A DNA stretch of 48,339 nt from JAHJDO01 sp964437505 (GTDB taxonomy: Bacteria; JAHJDO01): assembly GCA_964437505.1 (NCBI GenBank), contig CAYTGU010000013.1:1-48339 (forward strand), in the 5' to 3' direction. Below the pieces are notes generated by a model, which did no database searches, had not been told where the DNA came from, and was given only the letters and a program-made list of their open reading frames with translations. A program made the translations under genes and the position numbers. Within the stretch, counting starts at the first letter, position 1. Every line of letters begins with the position of its first letter. Shown in pieces: positions 30,401 through 38,225 of this stretch.

Positions 30401-31926
30401 CTAGGATCAAAAGTTACTACTCTACCTTTCAAAGTACATAAATTATCCTTAAACTTAGCCCTAACATCAGGAAAAAAATCCTTTTTATTCAATGCCAGAT
30501 AGAAGAGGCAACTAATATGCTTAACCTGAGTAAGGAGATTTTTGAAATCAACAGTTTCCACTCTATCTAATGGAGTATCTACCAATCTTCTGCTGTCATG
30601 CGCAGTTATAAAACAAAGCGCAGGAATCCCACAGACGCCTATTATACCTGCGTCCGTACTAATCTTCCCGGCAGTTATTGAATCTATATTCAATCCCTTT
30701 TCCGGACTAATGCCATTAATTAGAACATCGTCTCTGGATTTACTGAATATTTTCCCAATTTCAGTCGCAAAAGACATAAATGTTTTGCCAAAACTAGCAA
30801 AATATCCAAGATTCGTTGTCCCATCAATACCATGACGTATTACCAGCTCATTATTGTGGCTTGATAAATCCATACACAAGAAAAGCTTTATATCTATTGG
30901 GTCTGTAATCTTGCTTTTAAATGGCTCTTCCTGTCTACAGTGGGCCTGTAAAAAGGCGTCTATCCCATGTCGCTCTAAGAAATGCCCTGATGTAGCTAAA
31001 AACAGAACTGTTCTTGAAGGAGGGTTGTTATGGAGGATCTTTGCCATTTGAATAAGAGCGGCTATACCACACGCACTATCCGCTCCAGGTGCTATAGAAG
31101 GCACAACAGAGATACTGTCATAATATGTCTCTATAACTACAACTTCTTTCTTGAGTTCAGGATCATTGCCAGAAATCCATCCAATCACATTTTTAGTAAT
31201 CTTTCTTTCCCAGTCCATCTTTGCCTTAAGATGAACATCTAATAACCTCTCATCACTTTCTTTTATTAATTTTCTGAGATAAAGACCATCCTGCCTGGAT
31301 ATCCAATATCTTGGTATATTTAGTGGCAGATTTAGATACTTCTTCTCAGCTTCAACACGCGTTGTATCCCCTGGCTCTATAAAAATAAACGCCTTGGCTC
31401 CAAGCATTGAAATATTGAGCCATCTATTTCCACAGTTAAAATCAAGTAAGACAACCTTATCATGAATAGTCTTGCCGTTAAGATTCTCAAGGTTTCCTGT
31501 TTTTCCATCAATTATTTGGCTCATTATACCAGCTGACGGAAGAGTGGAAGTCCTGATAAGATTTGGCCATAAACAATACAGCAGAAGTTCTTTCTTGGTA
31601 TTAGAAATAACTAGAGAAGCTCCTTTATCTACAGGAACTGTTACTTGGAAATCTTCGCTTTTTACATTCTCAAGACCAATCTCCCGAAAAATATTTTCTA
31701 TATATTCTGAAGCTTTATCATTACCTTGATAACCAGGAACTCTAGATTTAAGATTAGATAAATCAGAAACTATAGTTTTTATATATTGCTCATCTACTTG
31801 TTCTGAAATTTGGGCTAGATTTAAATTATTACTATAAACAGGAAAAAATGACGTTCCAATTAGCAGAGTTATACAACAGAAAAAAAAGATTAAATTTTGT
31901 CGTACTTCGAATTTATACTTCTTCAT
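27457..31926 (-). CDS. Giant fusion: M28 peptidase-like (degenerate) extracytoplasmic domain + FtsX-type permease
   Basis: 1489 residues. Signal or anchor helix (about 12-32); M28 peptidase-like domain (about 45-480) with an inserted PA-like part (about 100-240); a carboxypeptidase-regulatory-like beta domain (about 490-590); a beta/helical region (about 590-790); three helices (about 796-885); then an FtsX/MacB core (TM about 935-957, extracytoplasmic part to about 1210, three TM about 1220-1345) and a C-terminal domain (about 1350-1489). The M28 site is mostly lost: the H-x-D His is Tyr268 (D270 kept), the bridging Asp283 is kept, the Glu-Glu pair is His315-Phe316, Asp353 is kept, and the last His is Asp450. 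It probably binds rather than cleaves peptides. First gene of the cluster; no ribosome site is obvious. Confidence 0.85.
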   Translation of the reverse strand: MKKYKFEVRQNLIFFFCCITLLIGTSFFPVYSNNLNLAQISEQVDEQYIKTIVSDLSNLKSRVPGYQGNDKASEYIENIFREIGLENVKSEDFQVTVPVDKGASLVISNTKKELLLYCLWPNLIRTSTLPSAGIMSQIIDGKTGNLENLNGKTIHDKVVLLDFNCGNRWLNISMLGAKAFIFIEPGDTTRVEAEKKYLNLPLNIPRYWISRQDGLYLRKLIKESDERLLDVHLKAKMDWERKITKNVIGWISGNDPELKKEVVVIETYYDSISVVPSIAPGADSACGIAALIQMAKILHNNPPSRTVLFLATSGHFLERHGIDAFLQAHCRQEEPFKSKITDPIDIKLFLCMDLSSHNNELVIRHGIDGTTNLGYFASFGKTFMSFATEIGKIFSKSRDDVLINGISPEKGLNIDSITAGKISTDAGIIGVCGIPALCFITAHDSRRLVDTPLDRVETVDFKNLLTQVKHISCLFYLALNKKDFFPDVRAKFKDNLCTLKGRVVTFDPRKSFVPDQPVAGGLAVLRVLGKTTEVIKGVRPELIELTDEDGSFEISRSKGGESRLEAYVLDSESGDIVYAPDMGVYGDEMYPIEFKIDWRLVEHTIVLFPCIATNVYELLDPRYLAQLDNIDVFDEGNSIPSSYGYSFIKVKPWDWTSSIETYGVIYSSPNTRIKLAFGAGPLGMRLLLLNSKDAENKIHSEGDGFLISKDGTIGNTSFQAAKDMLLLNQFRMENLGKYGISNDRLWYLHKKAEQALQEASQAKENKKWDEFIKYSRRAVGVESRAYPDVKATANDVIKGIIFYLALLIPFAYFMERLLFGFVDIKKQIGGVAGIFIAIYMVMRFVHPAFKLTNAPEIILLAFIIMMLSTIVLLIISSKFEERMQNLKRKMTRSYESDVSRASASAAAFSLGISNMKKRKVRTFLTSTTLILLTFTVLSFTSVKSFMKFNQVPRDNKPLYEGAMIRDRTWNPIEEPAYEYIKAEFKDIADVSPRAWYIPNKDFTTGKSYIKVKNGDKSAYALGLLGVTPQEERITGISKYLKYGEWLNDRDKNACIISDKLAELISISSKDVGKNYIQMFGNKLLVKGIFNASDMFDLKDLDDERLTPVDFMITDPESIKKFKQPKAERMSIGGGGTLESFNHLEYENVVMIPYKLVQELGGTIQSVAIKFNEGIDVRKSIEDFISRLAVTLFAGIDGKVTIYSSLGLSSLSGMGNLFIPILIASLIVLNTMMGSVYERFKEIGIYSSVGLAPIHISALFIAESCVYAVLGAVAGYLLGQVVAKVLTVFDLLGGLTLNYSSTSAVASTLIVMATVILSTVYPARKAAELAVPDVTRKWELPEPIGNNWEFDFPFTVSGAEILGLNVFLKNYFASYEEESVGDFYTDGANLYAFKEKEETGYVLKTRTWLAPFDLGVSQDFQLKAIPAGEYNVYNIKLLIVRLSGETGTWKRLNRHFLDTLRKQFLVWRTISPEIKNEYKEEGEKLELGKG

Positions 31927-31932
31927 TGCAGA

Positions 31933-31962
31933 ATATTAACATATATTTTAAATACTAGTCAA
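31933..31962 (-). promoter_or_regulatory. Possible promoter of the M28-FtsX/OPT/PqqD cluster
   Basis: On the minus strand TTGACT (31962-31957), 18-bp spacer, TAATAT (31938-31933). Only 6 nt separate the -10 box from the ATG at 31926, so the transcript could start at or next to the start codon. The -35 box overlaps the stop codon of the small membrane gene upstream. Confidence 0.35.
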
Positions 31963-32192
31963 TCGCTTTTCTTTGAATGTTTTACTCTTTTCTTTTTAAA
32001 ATCCGAATAGTCCCTCATATATGTTTTGATTCTCTTTATTCTTTTGAAAAACACAATTATCATAATGATTAAAAAAACATACATGATAACTTTAAAATAA
32101 ATATTATCTATTCTAAAAATAGATGGCCATATACTAAATATTGCCAGAAATATTAATATTGTTTCAAGATATCTAACTACTTTGTTACTCAT
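31959..32192 (-). CDS. Small membrane protein of unknown function
   Basis: 77 residues with two membrane helices (about 8-25 and 33-49) and a very basic C-terminal tail (K-R-I-K-R-I-K, K-K-K-R-V-K-H-S-K-K). I do not recognise the family. It overlaps the end of ftsY by 8 bp, so it is translationally coupled to it and probably real. By the positive-inside rule both ends should face the cytoplasm. A role near SRP-dependent insertion is possible from position only. Confidence 0.55.
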   Translation of the reverse strand: MSNKVVRYLETILIFLAIFSIWPSIFRIDNIYFKVIMYVFLIIMIIVFFKRIKRIKTYMRDYSDFKKKRVKHSKKSD

Positions 32193-33108
32193 ACAATAAT
32201 GCCCTTACAAAGTCAGCAGGCACAAATTTCTCTATATCATCTATTCCTTCTCCTATGCCAACAAGTTTCACAGGTATTCTTAATTCGTCCTCAATAGCAA
32301 CAACTATGCCTCCTTTTGCTGTGCCATCCAACTTTGTCAACATTATACCTGTAGCCCCCAGATTCTCCGAAAAAGCTCTTGCCTGATACACAGCATTATG
32401 CCCTGCGGTACTGTCTATTATCAATAACACTTCAATATTAGCTGGTTGTATATTTTTGCAGATTACCCTGTTCATCTTTTTCATCTCTTCCATTAAATTT
32501 ATTTTTGTATGCAATCTGCCCCCTGTATCAACTAACACAATGTCCTTTCTGTTTTTTTCTGCTGATATTATTCCATCATGCAAAACAGAAGCAGGGTCAG
32601 CTCCATATTGAGACTTCATCAGTTCTAAATCTACTTTATTGGCTAATATTTCTATCTGCTCATTTGCTGCTGCTCTGAAGGTGTCTGCCGCAACAAGTAA
32701 AACCTCTATTCCCTGCTTTTTATATCTATGTGCGATTTTTACAACACTGGTTGTCTTGCCAACTCCATTTACACCAATGACCAATATGACATTTACATGT
32801 TTTTTGCGGGATAATTGTGGGAGGATTTCTCTTTGACTGTTCACAGCAAAAACCTTTAGTAACTCTATTTCTAATGCATGCAAAATAGCCTGAAAATTAG
32901 TTTTATCAATAGCATGTATCGAATTTTCTAAACTATGTATGATCTTCTGCGTTGTTTCAACTCCAACATCAGCTGTTATTAAGAGCTCTTCCAATTTTTC
33001 TAGAATCTCATGTTCCAGATGTGGGGATAAAACATTCTTTATTTTCTTTAATCCTGAGAGTATTTTGGATCTTGTTTTGAAAAGTGCGTTATTTAGATTA
33101 TGCTTCAA
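32185..33108 (-). CDS. ftsY: Signal recognition particle receptor FtsY
   Basis: 307-residue SRP-family GTPase that docks ribosome-SRP complexes at the membrane and hands them to SecYEG. N domain (about 5-95) and G domain: G1 G-V-N-G-V-G-K-T (112-119), D-T-F-R-A-A-A, D-T-G-G-R, T-K-L-D-G-T-A-K-G-G and V-G-I-G-E-G-I-D-D-I. No long acidic A-domain is present; the N-terminus is short and basic. The TTG start overlaps the etfA stop by 3 bases (TTGA). Grouping after the ribosomal-secY cluster matches its role in protein export. Confidence 0.94.
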   Translation of the reverse strand: MKHNLNNALFKTRSKILSGLKKIKNVLSPHLEHEILEKLEELLITADVGVETTQKIIHSLENSIHAIDKTNFQAILHALEIELLKVFAVNSQREILPQLSRKKHVNVILVIGVNGVGKTTSVVKIAHRYKKQGIEVLLVAADTFRAAANEQIEILANKVDLELMKSQYGADPASVLHDGIISAEKNRKDIVLVDTGGRLHTKINLMEEMKKMNRVICKNIQPANIEVLLIIDSTAGHNAVYQARAFSENLGATGIMLTKLDGTAKGGIVVAIEDELRIPVKLVGIGEGIDDIEKFVPADFVRALLYE

Positions 33109-34292
33109 GATAAAACTTGTTTTAATTTCTTTGTAAGAGCGGGAACTATATCAAAGAGATTTGCAACAATTCCATAGGTTGCAACCTGAAATATAGGGGC
33201 ATCTGGATCTTTATTAATGGCTACAATTACATCAGACGAACGCATACCAACCAGATGTTGAACCGCTCCAGATATTCCACATGCAATATATAATCTTGGC
33301 TGTACGGTTTTTCCTGTTTGTCCTACCTGATGATATGAAGGTATCCATCCTGCATCAACTGTTGCTCTTGAGGCGCCTACTGCTCCGCCAATACTTATGG
33401 CAAGTTCCCTTATTAAGCTAAAATTCTCAGCTTTACCTAATCCTCGTCCACCAGAAACAATGATTTCTGCTTCTTGCAGGTCGACTACCTGAGATTCCAC
33501 TACTATTGTATCTACAATCTTTGCTACTAAATCATCAATCTTTAGCTCAAAGGCTACTTTTACTATCTCTCCTTTTCTATCAGGATTTTTCTCTGGCTTT
33601 TTGAAGACTTTAGGTCTAACTGTTGCCATCTGAGGACGATGCTGAGGACATATAATCGTTGCCATGATATTGCCGCCAAAAGCAGGCCTAGTTTGAAGCA
33701 ATAATCTTTTATCCAAGTCAATACTTAGGCCTGTACAATCTGCTGTTAGGCCAGTCTGAAGCCTTGTAGCTACTCTTGGAGCTAAAGATCTACCTATTGT
33801 TGTTGCACCAATAAGAAAAATCTCCGGCTTATATTTATTAACTACATGCACTAGAACATCTGTATACACACTATTCTTGTAAGATTCTAAATTAGAATCA
33901 CTTACCAAGTATACCTTGTCTGCGCCAAAGAATATCAGGCCCTGAGCAATTTTATCAACTTTATTCCCAAGCAAAACTACTGACAATTCTTCCTTCAATA
34001 TATCTGCTAATTTCCTTGCCTCATTTAATAGTTCCAGTGTTACAGTTTGAAGCTCATTATGTCTTTGCTCCGCAAAAATCCACACCCCTTTATATTCATC
34101 AGTTGATATTTTTTTCTCTTCTTTCTCCAAAACTATTGCATCAAATCTGCATTCATCTACACACGCTCCGCATAATGTACAATTATCCAGAATCTTAGCT
34201 TTTTTATCTACTACCTCTATAGCGGAAAAAGGACAGGCAGGGATGCATTTCCTGCAACCTGTGCATTTATCAAGAATAATTTTTATCGACAT
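33105..34292 (-). CDS. etfA: Electron transfer flavoprotein alpha subunit with N-terminal 2[4Fe-4S] ferredoxin domain
   Basis: 395 residues. The N-terminal ferredoxin domain has two full cluster motifs: C10-x2-C13-x2-C16-x3-C20-P and C38-x2-C41-x2-C44-x3-C48. After a linker (about 55-68) comes the EtfA fold, ending in the FAD domain with S-G-G-R-G-L-G, V-G-A-S-R-A, Q-V-G-Q-T-G-K-T-V, Y-I-A-C-G-I-S-G-A-V-Q-H-L-V-G-M and I-V-A-I-N-K-D-P-D-A-P-I-F. Ferredoxin-fused EtfA occurs in anaerobes in electron-bifurcating or lactate/acyl-CoA dehydrogenase complexes. EtfB normally lies directly upstream, but here the neighbour is rplQ, so the partner must be elsewhere. Ribosome site GAGGAA. Confidence 0.92.
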   Translation of the reverse strand: MSIKIILDKCTGCRKCIPACPFSAIEVVDKKAKILDNCTLCGACVDECRFDAIVLEKEEKKISTDEYKGVWIFAEQRHNELQTVTLELLNEARKLADILKEELSVVLLGNKVDKIAQGLIFFGADKVYLVSDSNLESYKNSVYTDVLVHVVNKYKPEIFLIGATTIGRSLAPRVATRLQTGLTADCTGLSIDLDKRLLLQTRPAFGGNIMATIICPQHRPQMATVRPKVFKKPEKNPDRKGEIVKVAFELKIDDLVAKIVDTIVVESQVVDLQEAEIIVSGGRGLGKAENFSLIRELAISIGGAVGASRATVDAGWIPSYHQVGQTGKTVQPRLYIACGISGAVQHLVGMRSSDVIVAINKDPDAPIFQVATYGIVANLFDIVPALTKKLKQVLS

Positions 34293-34336
34293 GATGTCAT
34301 TTCCTCTGCAAGAATCAATCGGGAATGATAATGATT

Positions 34337-34690
34337 TTACTTAACAATTTCTACAATAACCTGTGGAGCAGCGTCTCCGAGTCGTGTGCCTATTTTTATC
34401 AAACGTATATACCCGCCTTGTCTATCTTTAAGTTCTGGAGCTATTTTATTAAATAATTTTGTTAATATTTTTTTATTAACGATTGTAGCTGCTGCTATAC
34501 GCCTAGCATGTAAATCCCCTCTTTTTGCTAAGCTGACTAATTTATCACCTAATCTCTTAATCTCTTTACCTTTTGCCTCTGTTGTTTTTATTTTCTCATA
34601 CTCAAACAGAGAACATAATAAATTCTTAAAGAGTGCTTTTCTATGACTTGAGGTCCGACCTAATTTCCTACCTGCTTTTCTATGCCGCAT
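34337..34690 (-). CDS. rplQ: 50S ribosomal protein L17
   Basis: 117 residues, typical length. N-terminal M-R-H-R-K-A-G-R-K-L-G-R-T-S-S-H-R-K-A-L is the L17 signature. Five bp after rpoA, as in most bacteria, closing the alpha operon part of the cluster. Confidence 0.96.
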   Translation of the reverse strand: MRHRKAGRKLGRTSSHRKALFKNLLCSLFEYEKIKTTEAKGKEIKRLGDKLVSLAKRGDLHARRIAAATIVNKKILTKLFNKIAPELKDRQGGYIRLIKIGTRLGDAAPQVIVEIVK

Positions 34691-34695
34691 TCTTT

Positions 34696-35724
34696 CTATT
34701 TCTTCTTTTTAGTTTGAGTTTTTGATTTTTCTTCTTTTTTCTCTTCTTTCGAGTCACTTGAGACTTCTGACTTGCCCTTAAAATCTAACCCCATCTTATT
34801 CAAAATAGCCCTTATTTCATTTAAAGATTTTTTTCCGAAATTTCTATATTTAAGCATTTTGGATTCTGTCTTTTGTACAAGCTCTGAAATTGTCTTAATA
34901 TTTGCTGCTCTCAGACAATTCGACGCTCTAACAGACAACTCTAACTCGTTTATGTTCTGATTTAAGTACCTATCTTTCATCTTCTCCTCTTCACTAATCT
35001 TCTCCACTTCTTCAGCCTTCATCTTTTCAGGGGCTATAAACAACATTAAATGCTCATTAATAATCTCCGCAGCAGAAACAATAGCATCATATGGAGAAAT
35101 AGTTCCATCTGTCCGTACTTCCAAGATTAGTTTATCATAATTTGTTCGCTGTCCAACTCTTGCATTTTCCACAGAATAACTCACCCGCTTTACCGGTGAA
35201 AAGAATGAATCAATGCTTATTAAATCTACTGGTTGTTTTTCTTCTTTATTTTCTTCTGCGGTTATGTATCCTCTTCCTTTAGCAACATGAATCTCCATAT
35301 CCAGCTCGCCATTTTTATTGAGCGTAGCTATATGTAAATCCGGATTAATAATCTCTACTCCACTGCTTACTTTAATATTAGACGCTTTTACCTCTTTAGC
35401 ACCTTTCACCTTAAGAGCCAGTACCTTAGGAGAATCCCCAGAACTCTTTACAATTAACTGTTTTAAATTCAAAATTATCTCAACAACATCCTCTTTCACA
35501 TCCTTTATTGTAGAAAATTCATGAAGAACATTTTTTATTCTGACAGCTTTAGCAGCCGTACCTTCTAACGAAGAAAGCATAACTCTACGAAGCGCATTAC
35601 CTATGGTTGTACCAAAACCACGCTCAAAAGGTTCTATTATAAATCTCCCAAATGTATTATTAGACACTTTATCATCACATTCTAGTCTCTTTGGCATCTC
35701 AAAATTTTTTAACGTTAAAGGCAT
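34696..35724 (-). CDS. rpoA: RNA polymerase alpha subunit
   Basis: 342 residues. The N-terminal domain (assembly; R-F-I-I-E-P-F-E-R-G-F-G-T-T-I-G-N-A-L-R-R-V-M-L is recognisable) is followed by the C-terminal domain from about 250 (S-V-R-A-S-N-C-L-R-A, Y-R-N-F-G-K-K-S-L-N-E-I), which binds UP elements and activators. A lysine/glutamate-rich tail of about 25 residues (about 318-342) is added. The ATG at 35724 is chosen because AAAGGAG lies 7 bp upstream; an in-frame TTG at 35742 would put that ribosome site inside the gene. Confidence 0.96.
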   Translation of the reverse strand: MPLTLKNFEMPKRLECDDKVSNNTFGRFIIEPFERGFGTTIGNALRRVMLSSLEGTAAKAVRIKNVLHEFSTIKDVKEDVVEIILNLKQLIVKSSGDSPKVLALKVKGAKEVKASNIKVSSGVEIINPDLHIATLNKNGELDMEIHVAKGRGYITAEENKEEKQPVDLISIDSFFSPVKRVSYSVENARVGQRTNYDKLILEVRTDGTISPYDAIVSAAEIINEHLMLFIAPEKMKAEEVEKISEEEKMKDRYLNQNINELELSVRASNCLRAANIKTISELVQKTESKMLKYRNFGKKSLNEIRAILNKMGLDFKGKSEVSSDSKEEKKEEKSKTQTKKKK

Positions 35725-35751
35725 ATTCTTCTCCTTTTCCAAATCCTCAAT

Positions 35752-36378
35752 TTATTTTGAATACAATTCAACAATCAGTTGTTCTTTTAAAGGCACTGCT
35801 ATTTCTTCACGAGATGGAATTTTCGCTACATTCACTGTAAATTCTTTACTATCAACTTCCAACCAAGAAGGCATCTCCTTTTCCTTTGTTAGATCAATTA
35901 TATCCTCAAAAAATTTGCATTTTTTATCTTTTGCTTTTATTTGTATCTTATCGTCAGGATCTACCAAATATGATGGGATATTTACAATCCTTCCATTTAC
36001 AAGAAAGTGGCAATGGCCTATCAATTGTCTAGACTCTCTTCTAGTTGTTGCAAAACCACAGCGAAAAATAACATTATCTAAACGTCTCTCTAATAACTCT
36101 AACAATATCTCTCCTGTTACACCCTTACTCTTAGCAGCTATTTTATAATATCCTTTGAACTGCTTCTCTAAAACGCCGTATATTCTCTTTGCTTTTTGTT
36201 TTTCTCTTAACCTTAAGCCAAAATCTGATATCTTCCGTTTTCTCTGAACACGCTTACCTAGCGCAGCATTTCCTTTCTCCAATGCACATTTTTCCGTATT
36301 GCAAACTCTGCCTTTCAAAAACAACTTTTCTCCCTCTCTCTTGCACAATCTACAAACTGGCCCAATATATCTACCCAA
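35752..36378 (-). CDS. rpsD: 30S ribosomal protein S4, zinc-binding form
   Basis: 208 residues. N-terminal C9-x2-C12...C26-x4-C31 zinc motif, then the S4 RNA-binding domain (L-L-E-L-L-E-R-R-L-D-N-V-I-F-R). S4 nucleates 30S assembly. Many bacteria lack these cysteines, so this is the C+ paralogue type. It lies between rpsK and rpoA. Confidence 0.96.
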   Translation of the reverse strand: MGRYIGPVCRLCKREGEKLFLKGRVCNTEKCALEKGNAALGKRVQRKRKISDFGLRLREKQKAKRIYGVLEKQFKGYYKIAAKSKGVTGEILLELLERRLDNVIFRCGFATTRRESRQLIGHCHFLVNGRIVNIPSYLVDPDDKIQIKAKDKKCKFFEDIIDLTKEKEMPSWLEVDSKEFTVNVAKIPSREEIAVPLKEQLIVELYSK

Positions 36379-36397
36379 ATCTATAACCTCCTGCTAT

Positions 36398-36796
36398 TTA
36401 TACTCTTCTTCTCTTAGGTGGCCTGCACCCATTATGTGGTATGGGTGTTACATCCCTTATCAAATTTATTACTAATCCTGCTGACTGGAGAGCCCTTATT
36501 GCTGTTTCTCTACCACTTCCAGGCCCCTTTACATAAACCTCAATCTGTCTCATTCCACATGAAATGGCTTTCTGCGCAGCTGCCGCCGCAGTTACTTGTG
36601 CTGCAAATGGCGTGCTTTTTCTTGAACCTGAAAAGCCACAACTTCCAGCACTTGCCCACGATACAACATTACCTGAAGGATCTGTTATAGTAACTATTGT
36701 ATTATTGAACGTTGCCTGGATGTAAACAGTTCCAGAAGGAACATTCTTAGTTGTTTTCTTAGCGGATTTCTTAGTCTTTTTCTTCACATTAGCCAT
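36398..36796 (-). CDS. rpsK: 30S ribosomal protein S11
   Basis: 132 residues with V-Y-I-Q-A-T-F-N-N-T-I-V-T-I-T-D near the N-terminus and the conserved end D-V-T-P-I-P-H-N-G-C-R-P-P-K-R-R-R-V. Part of the platform of the small subunit. A lysine-rich N-terminal stretch of about 20 residues precedes the core. Confidence 0.97.
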   Translation of the reverse strand: MANVKKKTKKSAKKTTKNVPSGTVYIQATFNNTIVTITDPSGNVVSWASAGSCGFSGSRKSTPFAAQVTAAAAAQKAISCGMRQIEVYVKGPGSGRETAIRALQSAGLVINLIRDVTPIPHNGCRPPKRRRV

Positions 36797-36813
36797 TATT
36801 TGCTCCTAAGCAA

Positions 36814-37200
36814 TCATGCAGGTTTAGACTCTTTCTGTCTAGCCTTTACCATTATCTTTTTGGGCCCCTTTCTAGTTCTTGCATTTGTCTTTGTCCTTTG
36901 GCCTCTGAGCGGCAAATTTTTGCGATGTCTTGTGCCTCTGTATGAGCCTATATCAATTAACCTTCTAATATGAGAAGCCACATTGCGACGCAAGGCACCT
37001 TCTATTTCGTAACCTTCCTGCATTATAGAGGCAATCTTACTTATTTCATCTTCTGTCAAATCTTTTACTCGCTTATCTGGAGAAACATTCACAATCTTCA
37101 GGATCTTACCGGATAACGCCTTACCTATACCATAAATATACGTCAATCCTATTAGAACCTTCTTATCTTTTGGCAGATCTACACCATGAATTCTAGCCAT
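36814..37200 (-). CDS. rpsM: 30S ribosomal protein S13
   Basis: 128 residues starting M-A-R-I-H-G-V-D-L-P and ending in the basic tail after R-G-Q-R-T-K-T-N-A-R-T-R-K-G. S13 sits in the head of the small subunit and contacts tRNA and L5. Follows rpmJ as in the standard alpha operon. Confidence 0.97.
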   Translation of the reverse strand: MARIHGVDLPKDKKVLIGLTYIYGIGKALSGKILKIVNVSPDKRVKDLTEDEISKIASIMQEGYEIEGALRRNVASHIRRLIDIGSYRGTRHRKNLPLRGQRTKTNARTRKGPKKIMVKARQKESKPA

Positions 37201-37220
37201 TCTATTCCTATCTACTCTTT

Positions 37221-37334
37221 CTACTTCTGTCTCTGTTTATGTTTTGGGTTTCTACAAATAATCCTGAGAACACGACCTCTTTTTACTACCTTACACTTGT
37301 CACACATTCTCTTAACTGAAACTCTTACTTTCAT
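37221..37334 (-). CDS. rpmJ: 50S ribosomal protein L36
   Basis: 37-residue protein: M-K-V-R-V-S-V-K-R-M-C-D-K-C-K-V-V-K-R-G. Zinc ligands C11, C14, C27 and H32 are all present, so this is the zinc (C+) form. It fills the gap between infA and rpsM; the ATG at 37334 is 2 bp past the infA stop. Confidence 0.95.
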   Translation of the reverse strand: MKVRVSVKRMCDKCKVVKRGRVLRIICRNPKHKQRQK

Positions 37335-37336
37335 AA

Positions 37337-37555
37337 TTATTTAAACCTGTATACGATTCGTCCTCTTGTCAAATCATAAGGGGAAAGTTCAACAGTTACT
37401 TCGTCTCCTGAAAGAATTTTTATATACCGTACCCTCATCTTACCCCCAAGATGAGCCAGTACTTTATGCCCGTTTTCTAATTCCACTCTGAACATTGTAT
37501 TAGGCAACGTATCTACTACTTTACCTTTTACTTCTATTGCTTCTTCTTTAGCCAT
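37337..37555 (-). CDS. infA: Translation initiation factor IF-1
   Basis: 72 residues, one OB-fold: M-A-K-E-E-A-I-E-V-K-G-K-V, M-F-R-V-E-L-E-N-G-H-K-V-L-A-H-L-G-G-K-M-R and the C-terminal D-L-T-R-G-R-I-V-Y-R. Binds the A site during initiation. It overlaps the adk stop by 8 bp. The methionine aminopeptidase gene often found between adk and infA is absent here. Confidence 0.97.
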   Translation of the reverse strand: MAKEEAIEVKGKVVDTLPNTMFRVELENGHKVLAHLGGKMRVRYIKILSGDEVTVELSPYDLTRGRIVYRFK

Positions 37556-38207
37556 TTCTACTCTTTCTTCCTAAGCTTTTACAGACTTCCATGAACATTT
37601 CATCAGCCTTTCTATTAGCATCAATCTCACAGAATGAGCTTTGCTTTTCATAATATGAGATTATTTTTTTTGTTTGTGCCTTATACACTATCAATCTCTC
37701 TTTCACAACATCTTTTTTATCATCGTCACGCTGATACAATCTATCACCACACTTATCACACTTACCCTCATCCTTAGGAGGAATGTTCTTAATATGATAA
37801 ATTGCCCCACAATTCCTACACGTCCTTCTCCCAGAAAGCCTTTCTATAATTGTCTTTGGAGATACTTCCAAATTAAAAATCGCATCAATCTTTATATCGA
37901 GTTCATTAAATATCAATCTCAGGGCTTCTGCTTGTTTTATAGTTCTTGGGAAGCCATCCAACACAAAACCTGTTTTACAATCTTCTTCGAGAACTCTTCC
38001 TTTTACCATTTGTATCATAATGTCATCAGGAACTAGTTTCCCATTATCCATATAGTCTTTAGCTTGATTTCCCACAGAAGTTTTCCTATTAACATTATCC
38101 CTAAGAATATCTCCTGTAGATAGATGGGGTATGTCAAATTTCCCCTCAATCATTTTAGCCAGTGTTCCTTTCCCTGCCCCTGGAGCCCCTAATAGAATTA
38201 TATACAT
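37548..38207 (-). CDS. adk: Adenylate kinase, zinc-LID form
   Basis: 219 residues. Catalyses ATP + AMP to 2 ADP. P-loop G-A-P-G-A-G-K-G-T (7-15), AMP site with L-S-T-G-D-I-L-R and G-F-P-R-T, and a long LID with four cysteines (C-R-N-C...C-D-K-C), which bind zinc as in Gram-positive and many anaerobic lineages. Located after secY in the spc cluster. Confidence 0.96.
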   Translation of the reverse strand: MYIILLGAPGAGKGTLAKMIEGKFDIPHLSTGDILRDNVNRKTSVGNQAKDYMDNGKLVPDDIMIQMVKGRVLEEDCKTGFVLDGFPRTIKQAEALRLIFNELDIKIDAIFNLEVSPKTIIERLSGRRTCRNCGAIYHIKNIPPKDEGKCDKCGDRLYQRDDDKKDVVKERLIVYKAQTKKIISYYEKQSSFCEIDANRKADEMFMEVCKSLGRKSRNG

Positions 38208-38225
38208 ACTCTCCTTATTACCTCT

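Noticed and set aside
27552..31729. Plus-strand reading frames opposite the giant fusion gene
   Set aside because: Shadows of a continuous 1489-codon gene with clear domains; no independent support.
36814..37334. Possible gap between infA and rpsM
   Set aside because: It is filled by rpmJ (37 codons), so nothing is missing there.
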